A stretch of DNA of 64,000 nt from Streptomyces europaeiscabiei (GTDB lineage: Bacteria > Actinomycetota > Actinomycetes > Streptomycetales > Streptomycetaceae): positions 3,538,001 to 3,602,000 of the forward strand of contig NZ_CP107841.1 in assembly GCF_036346855.1 (NCBI RefSeq), read 5' to 3'. A program made the translations under genes and the position numbers. Below are positions 9,166-19,056 of this stretch, one piece after another; positions within the stretch are counted from its first letter, which is position 1; each line of letters opens with the position of its first letter. The notes below the pieces were generated by a model. It ran no database searches. It was not told the origin of the DNA and saw only the letters and a list, made by a program, of their open reading frames with translations.

Positions 9166-11043
9166 CTACGCCTCCCGGGCCCCCGCGTACATGTCCTCGA
9201 TAAGGTGCTGGTACTCCTTCTCCACCACAGGCCGCTTCAACTTCAGGCTCGGCGTCAGCTCACCGTGCTCGACATCGAGATCCCGCGGCAGCAACCGGAA
9301 CTTCTTGATCGTCTGCCACTTCTGCAGGCCCTCGTTGAGCTGCTTGACGTACCCCTCGACCATCTCGACCGTCGCCGGCGCCGCGATGATCTCCTCGTAC
9401 GACTTGCCTTCCAGCCCGTTCTCCGCGGCCCAGCCCCGGATGGACAGTTCGTCGAGGGCGATGAGGGTGGTGCAGAAGTTGCGGTCGGCGCCGATCACCA
9501 TGACGTTGGACGTGAACGGGCACAGCGCCTTGAACTGCCCCTCGATCTCGGTCGGCGCGATGTACTTGCCACCGGACGTCTTGAACAGGTCCTTCTTGCG
9601 GTCGGTGATCCGCAGATACCCGTCGGGCGACAACTCCCCGATGTCACCGGTGTGGAACCACCCGTCGGCCTCCAGGACCTCCGCGGTCTTCTCCGGCAGC
9701 CCGTGGTAGCCCTCCATGATGCCGGGGCCACGCAGCAGGATCTCGCCGTCGTCCGCGATGCGCACCTCCGTGCCGGGCAGCGGCTTGCCCACCGTGCCCG
9801 TGCGGTAGGCCTCGCCCGGGTTGAGGAAGGAGGCGGCGGAGGACTCGGTGAGGCCGTAGCCCTCCAGGATGGGGATGCCCGCGCCGGCGAAGAAGAAGCC
9901 GATCTCGGGCGCCAGCGCGACCGAGCCGGAGACACAGGCGCGCAGCCGGCCACCGAACGCCTCGCGCAGCTTCTTGTAGACCAGCGCGTCGGCGACCTTG
10001 TGCTTGGCCTCCAGCCCGAACGGGACGGACGCGGTACCGGTGCGCCGGAAGTTGTCCTGACTGACCTTGGCGTACTCGCGGGCGACCCCCGCCGCCCACT
10101 GGAAGATCTTGTACTTGGCCGGACCGCCCGCACGCGCCTTGCCGACGACGCCGTTGTAGACCTTCTCGAAGATGCGGGGCACGGCGGCCATGTACGTCGG
10201 CTGCACGACCGGCAGATTCTCGATGATCTTGTCGACCCGGCCGTCGACGGCGGTGATGTGCCCGACCTCGATGTGACCCGAGAGGAGCACCTTGCCCATG
10301 ACGTGGGCGAGCGGCAGCCACAGGTACTGCACGTCCTCCGGTACGAGCAGACCGGTCGCGCCGATGGCCTTCGCCATGTACGCCCAGTTGTCGTGCGGCA
10401 GACGGACACCCTTGGGGCGGCCCGTGGTGCCCGAGGTGTAGATGAGGGTGGCGAGCTGGTCCTTGGTGATCGCGCCGACCTTCTCCTTGATCAGGTCGGG
10501 CTTCTTCTCCAGGTACGCGGCGCCGCGCTTCTCCAGCTCGGCGAGGGAGAGCACCCAGTCCTCCGAGAGGTCCGCGCCCTCGGGGTCGATGACGATGACA
10601 TGCGTCAGCTCGGGCAGCTCGGCCTTCTTCTCACGGGCCTTGGCGAGCTGCGCGGCATCCTCGGCGATGAGGATCCGGCTGCCGGAGTCGGACAGGATGT
10701 ACGCGGATTCCTCGGCGTTCGTCTGCGGGTAGACCGTGGTGTTGGCCGCGCCCGCGCACATGATGCCGAGGTCGCAGAGGATCCACTCGATCCTGGTGGC
10801 GGAGGACAGGGCGATGCGCTGCTCCGGCTCTACGCCCAGCTCGACGAGCCCGGCCGCGATGGCGTTCACCCGTTCGGCCGCCTGCGTCCAGTTCAGCGAC
10901 TTCCACTCCGAGGGGCCCTGGCCGGAGGCGGGCGGCACCGGATAGCGGAAGGCCTCGGCGTCCGGCGTGGCCGCCACGCGCTCCAGGAAGAGGGCCGCCA
11001 TGGACGGCGGACGGTTCTCGATCAGGGTCTGTGTGTCGCTCAC
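9166..11043 (-). CDS. Long-chain fatty-acid--CoA ligase (AMP-forming)
   Basis: 625 residues. ANL-superfamily adenylating enzyme that activates fatty acids to acyl-AMP and then acyl-CoA. The P-loop-like motif YTSGTTGRPKG is near residue 205, EGYGLTES is near 395, and the hinge/catalytic region DGWFHTGDIGELSPDGYLRITDRKKD is near 465-490. The internal YLWLPLAHVMGKV and length match the FadD15-type long-chain ligases of actinobacteria. It starts at GTG 11043 with a good GGAGGA site six bases upstream. A short palindrome lies in its promoter region at 11117. It converges on the response regulator gene. Confidence 0.93.
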   Translation of the reverse strand: MSDTQTLIENRPPSMAALFLERVAATPDAEAFRYPVPPASGQGPSEWKSLNWTQAAERVNAIAAGLVELGVEPEQRIALSSATRIEWILCDLGIMCAGAANTTVYPQTNAEESAYILSDSGSRILIAEDAAQLAKAREKKAELPELTHVIVIDPEGADLSEDWVLSLAELEKRGAAYLEKKPDLIKEKVGAITKDQLATLIYTSGTTGRPKGVRLPHDNWAYMAKAIGATGLLVPEDVQYLWLPLAHVMGKVLLSGHIEVGHITAVDGRVDKIIENLPVVQPTYMAAVPRIFEKVYNGVVGKARAGGPAKYKIFQWAAGVAREYAKVSQDNFRRTGTASVPFGLEAKHKVADALVYKKLREAFGGRLRACVSGSVALAPEIGFFFAGAGIPILEGYGLTESSAASFLNPGEAYRTGTVGKPLPGTEVRIADDGEILLRGPGIMEGYHGLPEKTAEVLEADGWFHTGDIGELSPDGYLRITDRKKDLFKTSGGKYIAPTEIEGQFKALCPFTSNVMVIGADRNFCTTLIALDELSIRGWAAENGLEGKSYEEIIAAPATVEMVEGYVKQLNEGLQKWQTIKKFRLLPRDLDVEHGELTPSLKLKRPVVEKEYQHLIEDMYAGAREA

Positions 11044-11116
11044 GACATCCTCCGGGGCACGCGACAGTGCGGCTGGCTCATGGACTGTGCGGCTGGCTCA
11101 AAGCGGCTGTTGTTTA

Positions 11117-11126
11117 ACTCGCGAGT
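11117..11126. promoter_or_regulatory. Palindrome ACTCGCGAGT upstream of the acyl-CoA ligase
   Basis: A perfect 10-bp palindrome flanked by TTTA and AAC, inside an AT-richer stretch about 75 bases upstream of the ligase start. Its position and TetR-family-like symmetry suggest an operator. Which regulator binds is not visible. Confidence 0.4.
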
Positions 11127-11243
11127 AACCATCGAGTGGTGATCAGGGTAGAGCGCGGTTGGCCGGTTCGTAAGGGGCGGCGGGCAGTCACTTTCCACCG
11201 AGAACGACCTTACGAACACGTACCGACATCCCCCGGACGACCT

Positions 11244-11276
11244 GCGGGCCCGTCGCGCGAAACGCGACAGGCCCGC
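11244..11276 (-). terminator. Hairpin between the ligase gene and lepA
   Basis: A 14-bp stem (11244-11257 with 11263-11276, one G-U pair) with a 5-base loop. There is no T-run, which is common for Streptomyces terminators. It lies 68 bases downstream of the lepA stop on the minus strand, in the 300-base gap between lepA and the ligase gene, so it most likely ends lepA transcripts. Apart from this hairpin and the ligase promoter region I see nothing else in that gap. Confidence 0.65.
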
Positions 11277-11343
11277 ATCATGCCCGAGTTTCCGGGGGTA
11301 ACAGCCCTCACCCCGCGATCGTCCCGGCGGTCGCCGCCGGTGG

Positions 11344-13212
11344 CTACTTCTTGCCCTTGCCGCCGCCGGCGCTGTCGTCGCTGGACAGGACGGCGATGAA
11401 GGCCTCCTGTGGAACCTCCACAGAGCCGACCATCTTCATCCGCTTCTTGCCTTCCTTCTGCTTCTCCAGCAGCTTCCGCTTACGGGAGATGTCACCGCCG
11501 TAGCACTTGGCGAGGACGTCCTTGCGGATGGCGCGGATGGTCTCGCGGGCGATGACACGAGACCCGATGGCCGCCTGGATGGGCACCTCGAAGGCCTGCC
11601 GCGGGATCAGCTCGCGCAGCTTGGCGACGAGCCGCACGCCGTACGCGTACGCCGCGTCCTTGTGCGTGACCGCCGAGAAGGCGTCCACCTTGTCGCCGTG
11701 CAGCAGGATGTCGACCTTGACCAGGCTGGAACTCTGCTCACCGGTGGGCTCGTAGTCCAGCGACGCGTAGCCGCGCGTCTTCGACTTCAGCTGGTCGAAG
11801 AAGTCGAAGACGATCTCCGCGAGCGGGAGCGTGTAGCGGATCTCGACGCGGTCCTCGGAGAGGTAGTCCATGCCGAGCAGGGTGCCGCGCCGGGTCTGGC
11901 ACAGCTCCATGATCGACCCGATGAACTCGGAGGGCGCGAGGATCGTGGCGCGTACGACAGGCTCGTACACGGCGTCGATCTTCCCCTCGGGGAACTCGCT
12001 CGGGTTGGTGACCGTGTGCTCGGCGCCGTCCTCCATGACCACGCGGTAGACCACGTTGGGCGCGGTGGCGATCAGATCGAGCCCGAACTCGCGCTCCAGC
12101 CGCTCGCGGATCACGTCGAGGTGCAGCAGGCCCAGGAAACCGACGCGGAAACCGAAGCCGAGGGCGGCGGACGTCTCCGGCTCGTACACCAGCGCGGCGT
12201 CGTTGAGCTGGAGCTTGTCGAGGGCGTCGCGCAGCTCGGGGTAGTCGGAGCCGTCCAGCGGATACAGGCCCGAGAAGACCATCGGCTTCGGGTCCTTGTA
12301 ACCGCCGAGCGCCTCGGTGGCCCCCTTGTGCAGGGTGGTGATCGTGTCACCGACCTTGGACTGGCGGACGTCCTTCACGCCGGTGATCAGATAGCCGACC
12401 TCACCGACACCGAGGCCGTCGGCCGCCTTCATCTCGGGGGCCGAGACGCCGATCTCCAGCAGCTCGTGGGTCGCGCCGGTGGACATCATGCGGATCCGCT
12501 CGCGCTTGTTGAGCTGACCGTCGATGACACGCACATAGGTGACGACACCGCGGTAGGAGTCGTACACCGAGTCGAAGATCATGGCGCGCGCGGGAGCGTC
12601 CTGGACGCCGACAGGGGCGGGGACCTCGGCGACGACCCGGTCCAGCAGCGCCTCGACGCCCAGACCGGTCTTGGCGGAGACCTTGAGCACGTCCTCGGGG
12701 TCGCAGCCGATGAGGTTGGCGAGCTCCTCGCTGAACTTCTCCGGCTGGGCGGCCGGCAGGTCGATCTTGTTCAGTACAGGGATGATCTTGAGGTCGTTCT
12801 CCATCGCCAGGTAGAGGTTGGCGAGGGTCTGGGCCTCGATGCCCTGAGCCGCGTCGACGAGGAGGACCGTCCCCTCGCACGCCGCCAGCGACCGGGACAC
12901 CTCGTACGTGAAGTCCACGTGCCCGGGGGTGTCGATCATGTTGAGGATGTGGGTCCTGCCCGGTTCCTCGGTCGGGGCCCAGGGCAGTCGGACCGCCTGG
13001 GACTTGATCGTGATGCCGCGCTCGCGCTCGATGTCCATGCGGTCGAGGTACTGAGCACGCATCTGCCGCTGATCGACCACTCCGGTCAGCTGGAGCATGC
13101 GATCGGCGAGCGTGGACTTGCCGTGGTCGATGTGCGCGATGATGCAGAAGTTGCGGATCAGAGCCGGGTCGGTTCGGCTCGGCTCGGGCACATGGCTAGG
13201 GATCGCGGGCAC
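11344..13212 (-). CDS. lepA: Elongation factor 4 (LepA), ribosomal back-translocase GTPase
   Basis: 622 residues from GTG 13212, chosen because AGGACC lies just upstream and because family members begin a few residues before the [14 protein letters not shown] stretch. A longer reading to 13296 has low-complexity N-terminal sequence. The G1 motif [10 protein letters not shown]3 DTPGH and G4 NKID are present. EF-G-like domains II, III and V follow, and the LepA-specific C-terminal domain ends in a Lys-rich tail ([14 protein letters not shown]). EF4 remodels stalled or misregistered ribosomes. It is divergent from rpsT, a conserved arrangement. Confidence 0.97.
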   Translation of the reverse strand: MPAIPSHVPEPSRTDPALIRNFCIIAHIDHGKSTLADRMLQLTGVVDQRQMRAQYLDRMDIERERGITIKSQAVRLPWAPTEEPGRTHILNMIDTPGHVDFTYEVSRSLAACEGTVLLVDAAQGIEAQTLANLYLAMENDLKIIPVLNKIDLPAAQPEKFSEELANLIGCDPEDVLKVSAKTGLGVEALLDRVVAEVPAPVGVQDAPARAMIFDSVYDSYRGVVTYVRVIDGQLNKRERIRMMSTGATHELLEIGVSAPEMKAADGLGVGEVGYLITGVKDVRQSKVGDTITTLHKGATEALGGYKDPKPMVFSGLYPLDGSDYPELRDALDKLQLNDAALVYEPETSAALGFGFRVGFLGLLHLDVIRERLEREFGLDLIATAPNVVYRVVMEDGAEHTVTNPSEFPEGKIDAVYEPVVRATILAPSEFIGSIMELCQTRRGTLLGMDYLSEDRVEIRYTLPLAEIVFDFFDQLKSKTRGYASLDYEPTGEQSSSLVKVDILLHGDKVDAFSAVTHKDAAYAYGVRLVAKLRELIPRQAFEVPIQAAIGSRVIARETIRAIRKDVLAKCYGGDISRKRKLLEKQKEGKKRMKMVGSVEVPQEAFIAVLSSDDSAGGGKGKK

Positions 13213-13485
13213 GCAGGGTCCTGATTCTTGAGGCGTCCGCAGCCGTCTGCGGTCTCGGGTCGGATCGGATCTAGCGGGTCTATACGTAGGCACCATGGTC
13301 CCACGGGCGGAGAGCGGCGACCGGTTTGGGCCGACCGGCGGGCTGCTGGTAGCGTGGGCGGCTGTGTCTCATGCCCTCTCAGCAGGAGGCACACCCCAAG
13401 AAAATCAAACGGTGTCCGAGCCATGTGCGGCGTGTCCTGCATGACCTCCATGTCCTCGTACACCTGTAGCTGAAAAGGCTCATTC

Positions 13486-13752
13486 GTGGCGAACATCAAG
13501 TCCCAGATCAAGCGGAACAAGACCAACGAGAAGGCGCGCCTTCGCAACAAGGCCGTCAAGTCGTCGCTCAAGACCGCGATCCGCAAGGCCCGCGAGGCCG
13601 CTGCCGCGGGTGACACCGAGAAGGCCACCGAGTACCAGCGCGCTGCCGCGCGTCAGCTCGACAAGGCCGTCTCGAAGGGTGTCATCCACAAGAACCAGGC
13701 CGCCAACAAGAAGTCGGCGCTTGCTTCCAAGGTCGCTGCCCTCAAGGGCTGA
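13486..13752 (+). CDS. rpsT: 30S ribosomal protein S20
   Basis: 88 residues starting at GTG 13486 with [18 protein letters not shown], the diagnostic S20 opening. It is a helical, Lys/Arg/Ala-rich 16S rRNA-binding protein of the usual length. It is transcribed alone, divergent from lepA across a 273-base gap that must hold both promoters. It converges on holA across a repeat-rich gap. Confidence 0.98.
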   Translation: MANIKSQIKRNKTNEKARLRNKAVKSSLKTAIRKAREAAAAGDTEKATEYQRAAARQLDKAVSKGVIHKNQAANKKSALASKVAALKG

Positions 13753-13881
13753 GCTCCACCTTTGATCTGATCGCCGGCTGGACCAGAGCGGGCCCTCTCT
13801 CATCCGCTCCCACCCGGCACCCCGGACCCGTACGCGGCCTGCGTTCGCCACGCGGGTATGGGTCCATCCTCTTGACCCGAG

Positions 13882-13919
13882 GCCCCGCCTTCGCCCCTTC
13901 CCCGGGGTGGGGGCGGGGC
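13882..13919. terminator. Probable rpsT terminator hairpin
   Basis: GCCCCGCC (13882-13889) pairs with GGCGGGGC (13912-13919), and the CCCC/GGGG of the loop can pair further. It lies about 130 bases after the rpsT stop in a convergent gap and could act in both directions. Confidence 0.5.
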
Positions 13920-13939
13920 TTCCGGCATGTGGGAGGGGA

Positions 13940-13991
13940 CGACCGCACGCTCCTCAAAGCCGAGGCGACCGCACGCTCCTCAAAGCCGAGG
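13940..13991 (+). repeat. 26-bp perfect tandem duplication
   Basis: Two abutting identical 26-base copies (13940-13965 and 13966-13991), each containing GCACGCTCCTCAAAGCC. They lie in the rpsT-holA gap, upstream of the dispersed repeat at 14037. Confidence 0.85.
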
Positions 13992-14036
13992 GGAACCGGG
14001 GGGCTCCTGGGGGCTGGGGGAACCCCGTGTCTTTGA

Positions 14037-14068
14037 GGGGCGCGGGGAACTGCGCGACAAGCCACGAC
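14037..14068 (+). repeat. Dispersed intergenic repeat, second copy
   Basis: A 32-base identical copy of the element at 9089-9120 (GGGGCGCGGGGAACTGCG... CCACGAC), again between converging genes (rpsT plus, holA minus). The rest of the 418-base gap holds the hairpin and tandem duplication listed separately and GC-rich low-complexity sequence. I see no gene in it. Confidence 0.8.
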
Positions 14069-14170
14069 GCTCCCGCACATACCCACTCACCGCTACTCCC
14101 CCTCCTTCCGGGGTCGAAGGGGCAGCGCCCCTGGAGGATGGGACGGGTAGGGGCGGCGGGGGCGAAATAC

Positions 14171-15157
14171 TCACCCCCGACGAGACCGCGCCGCCCGCGC
14201 GATCGTCACGACCGCCTTCTCCAACGCGTACTCGGGATCGTCCCCCCCACCCTTCACCCCCGCATCCGCCTCAGCCACCGCCCGCAACGCCACGGCCACC
14301 CCGTCCGGCGTCCACCCCCGCATCTGCTGCCGCACCCGATCGATCTTCCACGGCGGCATCCCGAGCTCCCGCGCGAGATCTCCCGGCCGCCCACCGCGCG
14401 CCGATGACAACTTCCCGATCGCCCGCACCCCCTGAGCCAACGCACTGGTGATCAGCACCGGCGCCACCCCCGTCGCCAACGACCACCGCAACGCCTCCAA
14501 GGCCTCCGCCGCCCGCCCCTCGACGGCCCGATCCGCCACCTCGAAGCTCGACGCCTCGGCCCGCCCCGTGTAGTACCGCCCGACCACGGCCTCGTCGATC
14601 GTCCCCTCGACATCCGCGACCAACTGCGACGCCGCGGCCGCCAGCTCCCGCAGATCACTCCCGATCGCGTCGACGAGCGCCTGGCACGCCTCCGGCGTGG
14701 CGGACCGCCCGAGCGTCCGGAACTCCCCCCGCACGAACGCCAGCCGATCCGCCGGCTTCGTCATCTTGGGGCACGCCACCTCCCGCGCCCCCACCTTGCG
14801 CGCCGCGTCCAGCAGCGCCTTCCCCTTCGCACCGCCCGCGTGGAGCAGCACCAGGGTGATCTCCTCGGCGGGAGCCCCCAGATACGCCTTCACGTCCTTG
14901 ACCGTGTCGGCCGACAGATCCTGCGCATTGCGCACGACCACGACCTTCCGCTCCGCGAAGAGCGACGGACTCGTCAGCTCGGCGAGCGTGCCGGGCTGCA
15001 ACTGGTCCGAGGACAGGTCACGTACGTCCGTGTCGGCGTCGGAGGCCCGGGCAGCGGCCACCACCTCCCGCACGGCACGGTCGAGCAGCAGATCCTCCTG
15101 GCCCACGGCGAGCGTCACGGGAGCGAGGGGATCATCATTCACACTCTTCTTGGCCAT
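14171..15157 (-). CDS. holA: DNA polymerase III subunit delta
   Basis: 328 residues from ATG 15157 (MAKKSVNDDPLAP); ATG 15169 is also possible. The sequence has the actinobacterial delta pattern: LAVGQEDLLLDRAVREVV at the N-terminus, then LFAERKVVVVRNAQDLS, and ELGMPPWKIDRVRQQMRGW in the C-terminal clamp-loader collar region. Delta opens the beta sliding clamp during clamp loading. The adjacent comEC/comEA order on the same strand matches other Streptomyces chromosomes and many bacteria, where holA follows comEC. Confidence 0.92.
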   Translation of the reverse strand: MAKKSVNDDPLAPVTLAVGQEDLLLDRAVREVVAAARASDADTDVRDLSSDQLQPGTLAELTSPSLFAERKVVVVRNAQDLSADTVKDVKAYLGAPAEEITLVLLHAGGAKGKALLDAARKVGAREVACPKMTKPADRLAFVRGEFRTLGRSATPEACQALVDAIGSDLRELAAAASQLVADVEGTIDEAVVGRYYTGRAEASSFEVADRAVEGRAAEALEALRWSLATGVAPVLITSALAQGVRAIGKLSSARGGRPGDLARELGMPPWKIDRVRQQMRGWTPDGVAVALRAVAEADAGVKGGGDDPEYALEKAVVTIARAARSRRG

Positions 15158-15216
15158 CCCGAACAGCATCCCACGGCCCACTGACAACCCGACCCGCGTG
15201 GCAGCCGCGCCCCGCA

Positions 15217-15262
15217 AGGGGCGCGGGGAACTGAGCGAGCACCCCCACCGACCCGCAGCCGA
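15217..15262 (+). repeat. Dispersed intergenic repeat, diverged copy
   Basis: GGGGCGCGGGGAACTGAGCGA followed by CACCCCCACCGACCCGCAGCCG-like sequence. This is a variant of the elements at 9089 and 14037, here in the gap between the small gene at 15300 and holA (both minus). Confidence 0.6.
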
Positions 15263-15299
15263 CGAACGACCGGAGGGGCACCCGGCGCTCCCAGCGGAG

Positions 15300-15569
15300 C
15301 TACGGCTCCTCCCGCCACCCCTCCCACTCCCCCACGAACTCGTCCAACGCCACCGGATCAAGCCGCCCCCGTTCGTCCCGCAACACCAACAACCACTGTG
15401 CGTCCTCGGCGTCGTCCTCCCCCGCCAGCGCGTCCCGCACCAACTGCGGCTCCTCGTCCAGCCCGAACCGCTCACCGAGTGCCTCCGCCGCCTCCTCGGC
15501 CGCGTCACGATCGGGCAGCACCAGCACATGTCTCACATCGCTCACGCCTCCATTTTCCGCCATGCTCAC
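15300..15569 (-). CDS. Small acidic conserved protein of unknown function
   Basis: Up to 89 residues, rich in Asp, Glu and Ala: an RHVLVLPDRDAAEEAAEALGE-type start, then acidic stretches (GEDDAEDAQWLLVL) and a C-terminal EWEGWREEP. The start is ambiguous. ATG 15569 gives 89 residues, but the only good ribosome site (GGAGG) fits GTG 15536, which gives 78 residues beginning at the RHVLVL segment. It looks like a compact alpha/beta domain resembling regulator-of-RNase E-type small proteins, but no family can be named. It lies between holA and the acetyltransferase gene on the same strand. Confidence 0.75.
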   Translation of the reverse strand: MSMAENGGVSDVRHVLVLPDRDAAEEAAEALGERFGLDEEPQLVRDALAGEDDAEDAQWLLVLRDERGRLDPVALDEFVGEWEGWREEP

Positions 15570-15662
15570 CCTGGGTCCCGCCCCCTCGCCCCTGTCCCGC
15601 TGCCCTGTCTCCGTCCTCTCCCCCCTCCCCCCGCCCCCCGCCCCGCCCCGCCCCCACCCCTC

Positions 15663-16481
15663 CTAACGCCCCCCGCTCCCCTCCCTCACCTCCGGCACCC
15701 GCCCCAGCTCCATCCCGAACCGGTCCCGGTACACCGCCAGCACTTCCCTGTCCGTCGCCAGCTCGGTCACCGCCCGGTCGCCCTCCGCCGAGGTGACCGT
15801 GAGCGTGCGACCGCTGAGGGTGATGCGTCCGCCGTCCTCGGCGACCCGGGAGCAGACGAGGGACCGGGTGAAATGGGAGGCCGGCGAGGTGCTGTGCCAC
15901 CAGGCGCCCGCCGCGAAGTCCCCGAGCACTCTCGGCCGCACCTCCAGCCGGTACTGGGGCTTGCCGTCCCGGAACACGTCCAGGTCCCCGAACTCCCGCC
16001 CCCCGCTCTCCCGGTCCGCCTCGGCCACCCGGAACGTGCCGCCCGGATCCGCCTGCTCCCCCCGCCCACCGAACTCCAGCGGATAGTGGCAGTGCGTCCC
16101 GAACCCGACATCGGCCAGCCAGTCGCCCCCGTCCACCGTCCGCACCCGCAGCGCGAGATGGTCGTACGGGATACCGAGCCGCTCCTCGTCGCCGTACACC
16201 CGCGCCGCGAGCAGCGTCACATCGAACCCGAGCGCCGCGAGCAGCGCCCCGAACAACCCGTTCAGTTCGAAGCAGAAACCGCCCCTGCGCTCCCCGACCA
16301 CCTTGTCCAGCAGCCGCTTCTCCTCCAGGACGATCTCCTCTCCGAGGTGGATCGACAGGTTCTCGAACGGCACCGTCCGCAGATGGCGCAGGTGCAGTTC
16401 ACGCAGCACGTCGACGGTGGGCCAGGCCGGCTGCTCGGCTCCGAGACGGCGAAGGTAGGCGTCAAGCTCTGCGGTGTCCAT
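15663..16481 (-). CDS. nat: Arylamine N-acetyltransferase
   Basis: 272 residues. The catalytic triad is recognisable: Cys in RRGGFCFELN (about residue 71), His in YDHLAL (about 107-109) and Asp in LADVGFG (about 123). PFENLSIHLGE is the characteristic N-terminal motif. The enzyme transfers acetyl from acetyl-CoA to arylamines through a Cys thioester. In actinobacteria NATs also occur in antibiotic amide synthesis, but there is no biosynthetic cluster here. Its start is five bases from the comEC stop, so cotranscription with comEC is likely. Confidence 0.94.
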   Translation of the reverse strand: MDTAELDAYLRRLGAEQPAWPTVDVLRELHLRHLRTVPFENLSIHLGEEIVLEEKRLLDKVVGERRGGFCFELNGLFGALLAALGFDVTLLAARVYGDEERLGIPYDHLALRVRTVDGGDWLADVGFGTHCHYPLEFGGRGEQADPGGTFRVAEADRESGGREFGDLDVFRDGKPQYRLEVRPRVLGDFAAGAWWHSTSPASHFTRSLVCSRVAEDGGRITLSGRTLTVTSAEGDRAVTELATDREVLAVYRDRFGMELGRVPEVREGSGGR

Positions 16482-16485
16482 GCCG

Positions 16486-19056
16486 TCAGTCTCTCGCCAC
16501 GAGCAACTCCTTCGCCGTACCCGCGACGGCGATCGCGCCGTCCTCGTCCGTACGCAGCACCGTGGCGCCCCCGGCCCGCAACGCCGCGACCGTACTGGGT
16601 GCCGGGTGACCGTAAGGGTTGTCCGCGCCCACTGAAATCAGGGCCAGCCGTGGGGCCATCGCGCGTATCAGACCCGGATCCTGGTAGGCCGAACCATGGT
16701 GGGCGACCTTCACCACATCCACGGCTTCCAGTGCCGCGGCCTCCGGGGATCTCGCCAGCTCCCGCTGGCCGGGGGGTTCCAGGTCACCGAGGAGCAGCAG
16801 GGTCAGCCCGGCCGAGCGGACGAGCATGGTCACGCTGGCGTCGTTCGGCCCGTCCGGTGCGGCGGCGTCGCCCGGCGGCCACAGCACCCGCCAGGTGAGA
16901 CTCCCCGTGCGCCGTTCCTCCCCGGCCACGGCCCGCGTCAGCGGGATCCGCCGGGCAGCCGCCTCCCTGCGCACGAACTCGGCCTGGTCCGCGGGCTCCT
17001 CGAACCCCGTCGCCGCGATCGCCCCCACCGAACGTCCCCTCAGCACTCCCGGTAGCCCCACCACATGGTCGGCATGGAAGTGGGTGAGCACGACCAGCGG
17101 GATCCGGCTGATGCCGAGTGCCGTCAGGCAGCGGTCGACCAGCACCGGATCGGGACCGGCGTCCACGACCACCCCGGCACCGTCGCCCGCCGCGAGGACG
17201 GTGGCGTCGCCCTGTCCCACGTCGCACATCACAAAGCGCCAGCCCGGCGGCGGCCACCCCGTGATCACCCTGGTCAGCGGCGGTGGCTGCACCACGACCA
17301 GCAGAAACGCCACCAGACAGGCTCCCACCAGCCACGGATGGCTGATGAGCCGCCGCCCGACGAGAACGACGACCACGGTGACGAGGACCAGCAGCAACGC
17401 GCCGGTCCAGCTGCCCGGCCAGTCCACTCCCGCGCCGGGCAGCGACGCCCCGGTGCGGGCGATGTCCGCGATCCAGCCGGCGGGCCAACTCGCGCACCAG
17501 GCAAGGCACTCGGCCACGGGCATCGCCACCGGGGCCGTCGCCAGTGTGGCGAACCCCAGCACCGTGGCCGGGGCCACCGCGAACTCCGCCAGCAGGTTGC
17601 ACGGCACCGCCACCAGACTCACCTTGGCCGACAGCACGGCGACGACCGGCGCGCACACCGCCTGCGCGGCTCCCGCCGCCGCCAGCGCCTCGGCCGGACG
17701 CGGTGGCACCCGGCGCCGCTGGAGCGCGGCACTCCAACGCGGGGCGAGAGTGAGCAGGGCGCCGGTCGCGAGAACGGACAGCAGGAAGCCGTAACTGCGG
17801 GCCAGCCAAGGGTCGTACAGCACCAGGAGCAGGACCGCCGTCGCCAGCGCCGGGATGAGGGACCTGCGACGCCCCGTCGCGATGGCCAGCAGTGCGAGCG
17901 AACCGCAGGCCGCGGCCCGCACCACGCTCGGGTCCGGCCGGCACACGATCACGAAGCCGAGCGTCAATACACCGCCGGCCAGTGCGGTCGCCCGCAGTGG
18001 AATCCCGAGCCGGGGCGCGAGCCCCCGTCGCTCGGCCCGCTGCGCCAATCCCGGCGGCCCGATGAACAGGGCCAACAGGATCGTGAAGTTGGCGCCGCTG
18101 ACGGCGAGCAGGTGCGTGAGGTCGGTCGCCTTGAACGCCTCGTCCAACTCGGCCGGGACCCGCGAGGTGTCCCCGACGACGAACCCCGGCAGCAACGCCC
18201 TCGCGTCCGCGTCCAGCCCGTCGGTCGCCTCCCGCAGCCCCGCACGCAACCGCCCCGCGAGCCGCTGCACCGCGCTCGCCTCCTCCAGCACCACCGGTGC
18301 CCCACCGCCCCGCACCCGCAGCACGGCCGCCACCCGGTCTCCCCCGACCATGGCTGGCACGACCTGCGCCACCACCCGCACCCGGGTGGACGGCAGAAGC
18401 GAAAGCCAGGACGCCCGACCGGACCGCCCCGCCACGTCGACCATGACCAACACCGGTGTCCGCGTGTCCACGACCGTCCCGTCCGGGCTCTGTACACGTC
18501 GTACCTCGGCCTGGAGGAGCACGGCGGCAGGGGCCGCGTGGTTGCCCTTGATCCGGGGGCGGGTGAGCCGTGGGTCGGACGTCAGCTCGACATCCGCGGT
18601 CACACGGGCGTACCGCTCGGCCAGTGCGGGGACGGGCCCCCGCCTCAGATCAGCCCCGTGCAGCCCGGCCGAAGCGGCAGCCGCTCCGGCACACAGCAGC
18701 ACAGCGGCGACGGACACCTTCGTCCAAGCCCCGGCCCCACGCCCTACCCACCCTCGCCCCTGCCCCTGCTCGTGCCCGTGCCGTCGCCCCTGCCCCTGCC
18801 ACGGGAACAGCAGGGCCAAGCCCACGACCAGACAGACCACGACCACGCCCGTGACCCACCCGGGCGAGGCGTGCACCATCAGCGCCGCCGTCCCCCAGGC
18901 GGCCAGCGCCGGAGGCACCAGACGCAGATCCGTCGGTCCCTCCTGCCTGGGGTGGGCGTCGCCGAGCCGGGCACCGGAGGCCGCGTGCACGGCGGCCCGC
19001 AGCGGAGCGACCCGCACACCGGCCGCCGCCGACACCCCCTCGTCCGTCGCCGTCAT
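16486..19056 (-). CDS. comEC: ComEC/Rec2-type DNA uptake channel protein
   Basis: 856 residues. Several N-terminal membrane segments precede an OB-like soluble loop. The competence domain follows, with LLAVSGANFTILLALF (the LAxSGxH-like signature) and many helices. The C-terminal metallo-beta-lactamase domain has THFHADHVVGLPG and later VVKVAHHGSAYQ, which is nuclease-like. ComEC translocates single-stranded DNA in competent bacteria. Natural competence is not established in Streptomyces, so the in vivo role is open. The ATG at 19056 overlaps the comEA stop (ATGA), so the two are translationally coupled. Confidence 0.93.
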   Translation of the reverse strand: MTATDEGVSAAAGVRVAPLRAAVHAASGARLGDAHPRQEGPTDLRLVPPALAAWGTAALMVHASPGWVTGVVVVCLVVGLALLFPWQGQGRRHGHEQGQGRGWVGRGAGAWTKVSVAAVLLCAGAAAASAGLHGADLRRGPVPALAERYARVTADVELTSDPRLTRPRIKGNHAAPAAVLLQAEVRRVQSPDGTVVDTRTPVLVMVDVAGRSGRASWLSLLPSTRVRVVAQVVPAMVGGDRVAAVLRVRGGGAPVVLEEASAVQRLAGRLRAGLREATDGLDADARALLPGFVVGDTSRVPAELDEAFKATDLTHLLAVSGANFTILLALFIGPPGLAQRAERRGLAPRLGIPLRATALAGGVLTLGFVIVCRPDPSVVRAAACGSLALLAIATGRRRSLIPALATAVLLLVLYDPWLARSYGFLLSVLATGALLTLAPRWSAALQRRRVPPRPAEALAAAGAAQAVCAPVVAVLSAKVSLVAVPCNLLAEFAVAPATVLGFATLATAPVAMPVAECLAWCASWPAGWIADIARTGASLPGAGVDWPGSWTGALLLVLVTVVVVLVGRRLISHPWLVGACLVAFLLVVVQPPPLTRVITGWPPPGWRFVMCDVGQGDATVLAAGDGAGVVVDAGPDPVLVDRCLTALGISRIPLVVLTHFHADHVVGLPGVLRGRSVGAIAATGFEEPADQAEFVRREAAARRIPLTRAVAGEERRTGSLTWRVLWPPGDAAAPDGPNDASVTMLVRSAGLTLLLLGDLEPPGQRELARSPEAAALEAVDVVKVAHHGSAYQDPGLIRAMAPRLALISVGADNPYGHPAPSTVAALRAGGATVLRTDEDGAIAVAGTAKELLVARD

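Noticed and set aside
13213..13296. N-terminal extension of LepA
   Set aside because: The extra 28 residues are not LepA-like, and GTG 13212 has a ribosome site and fits the family start.
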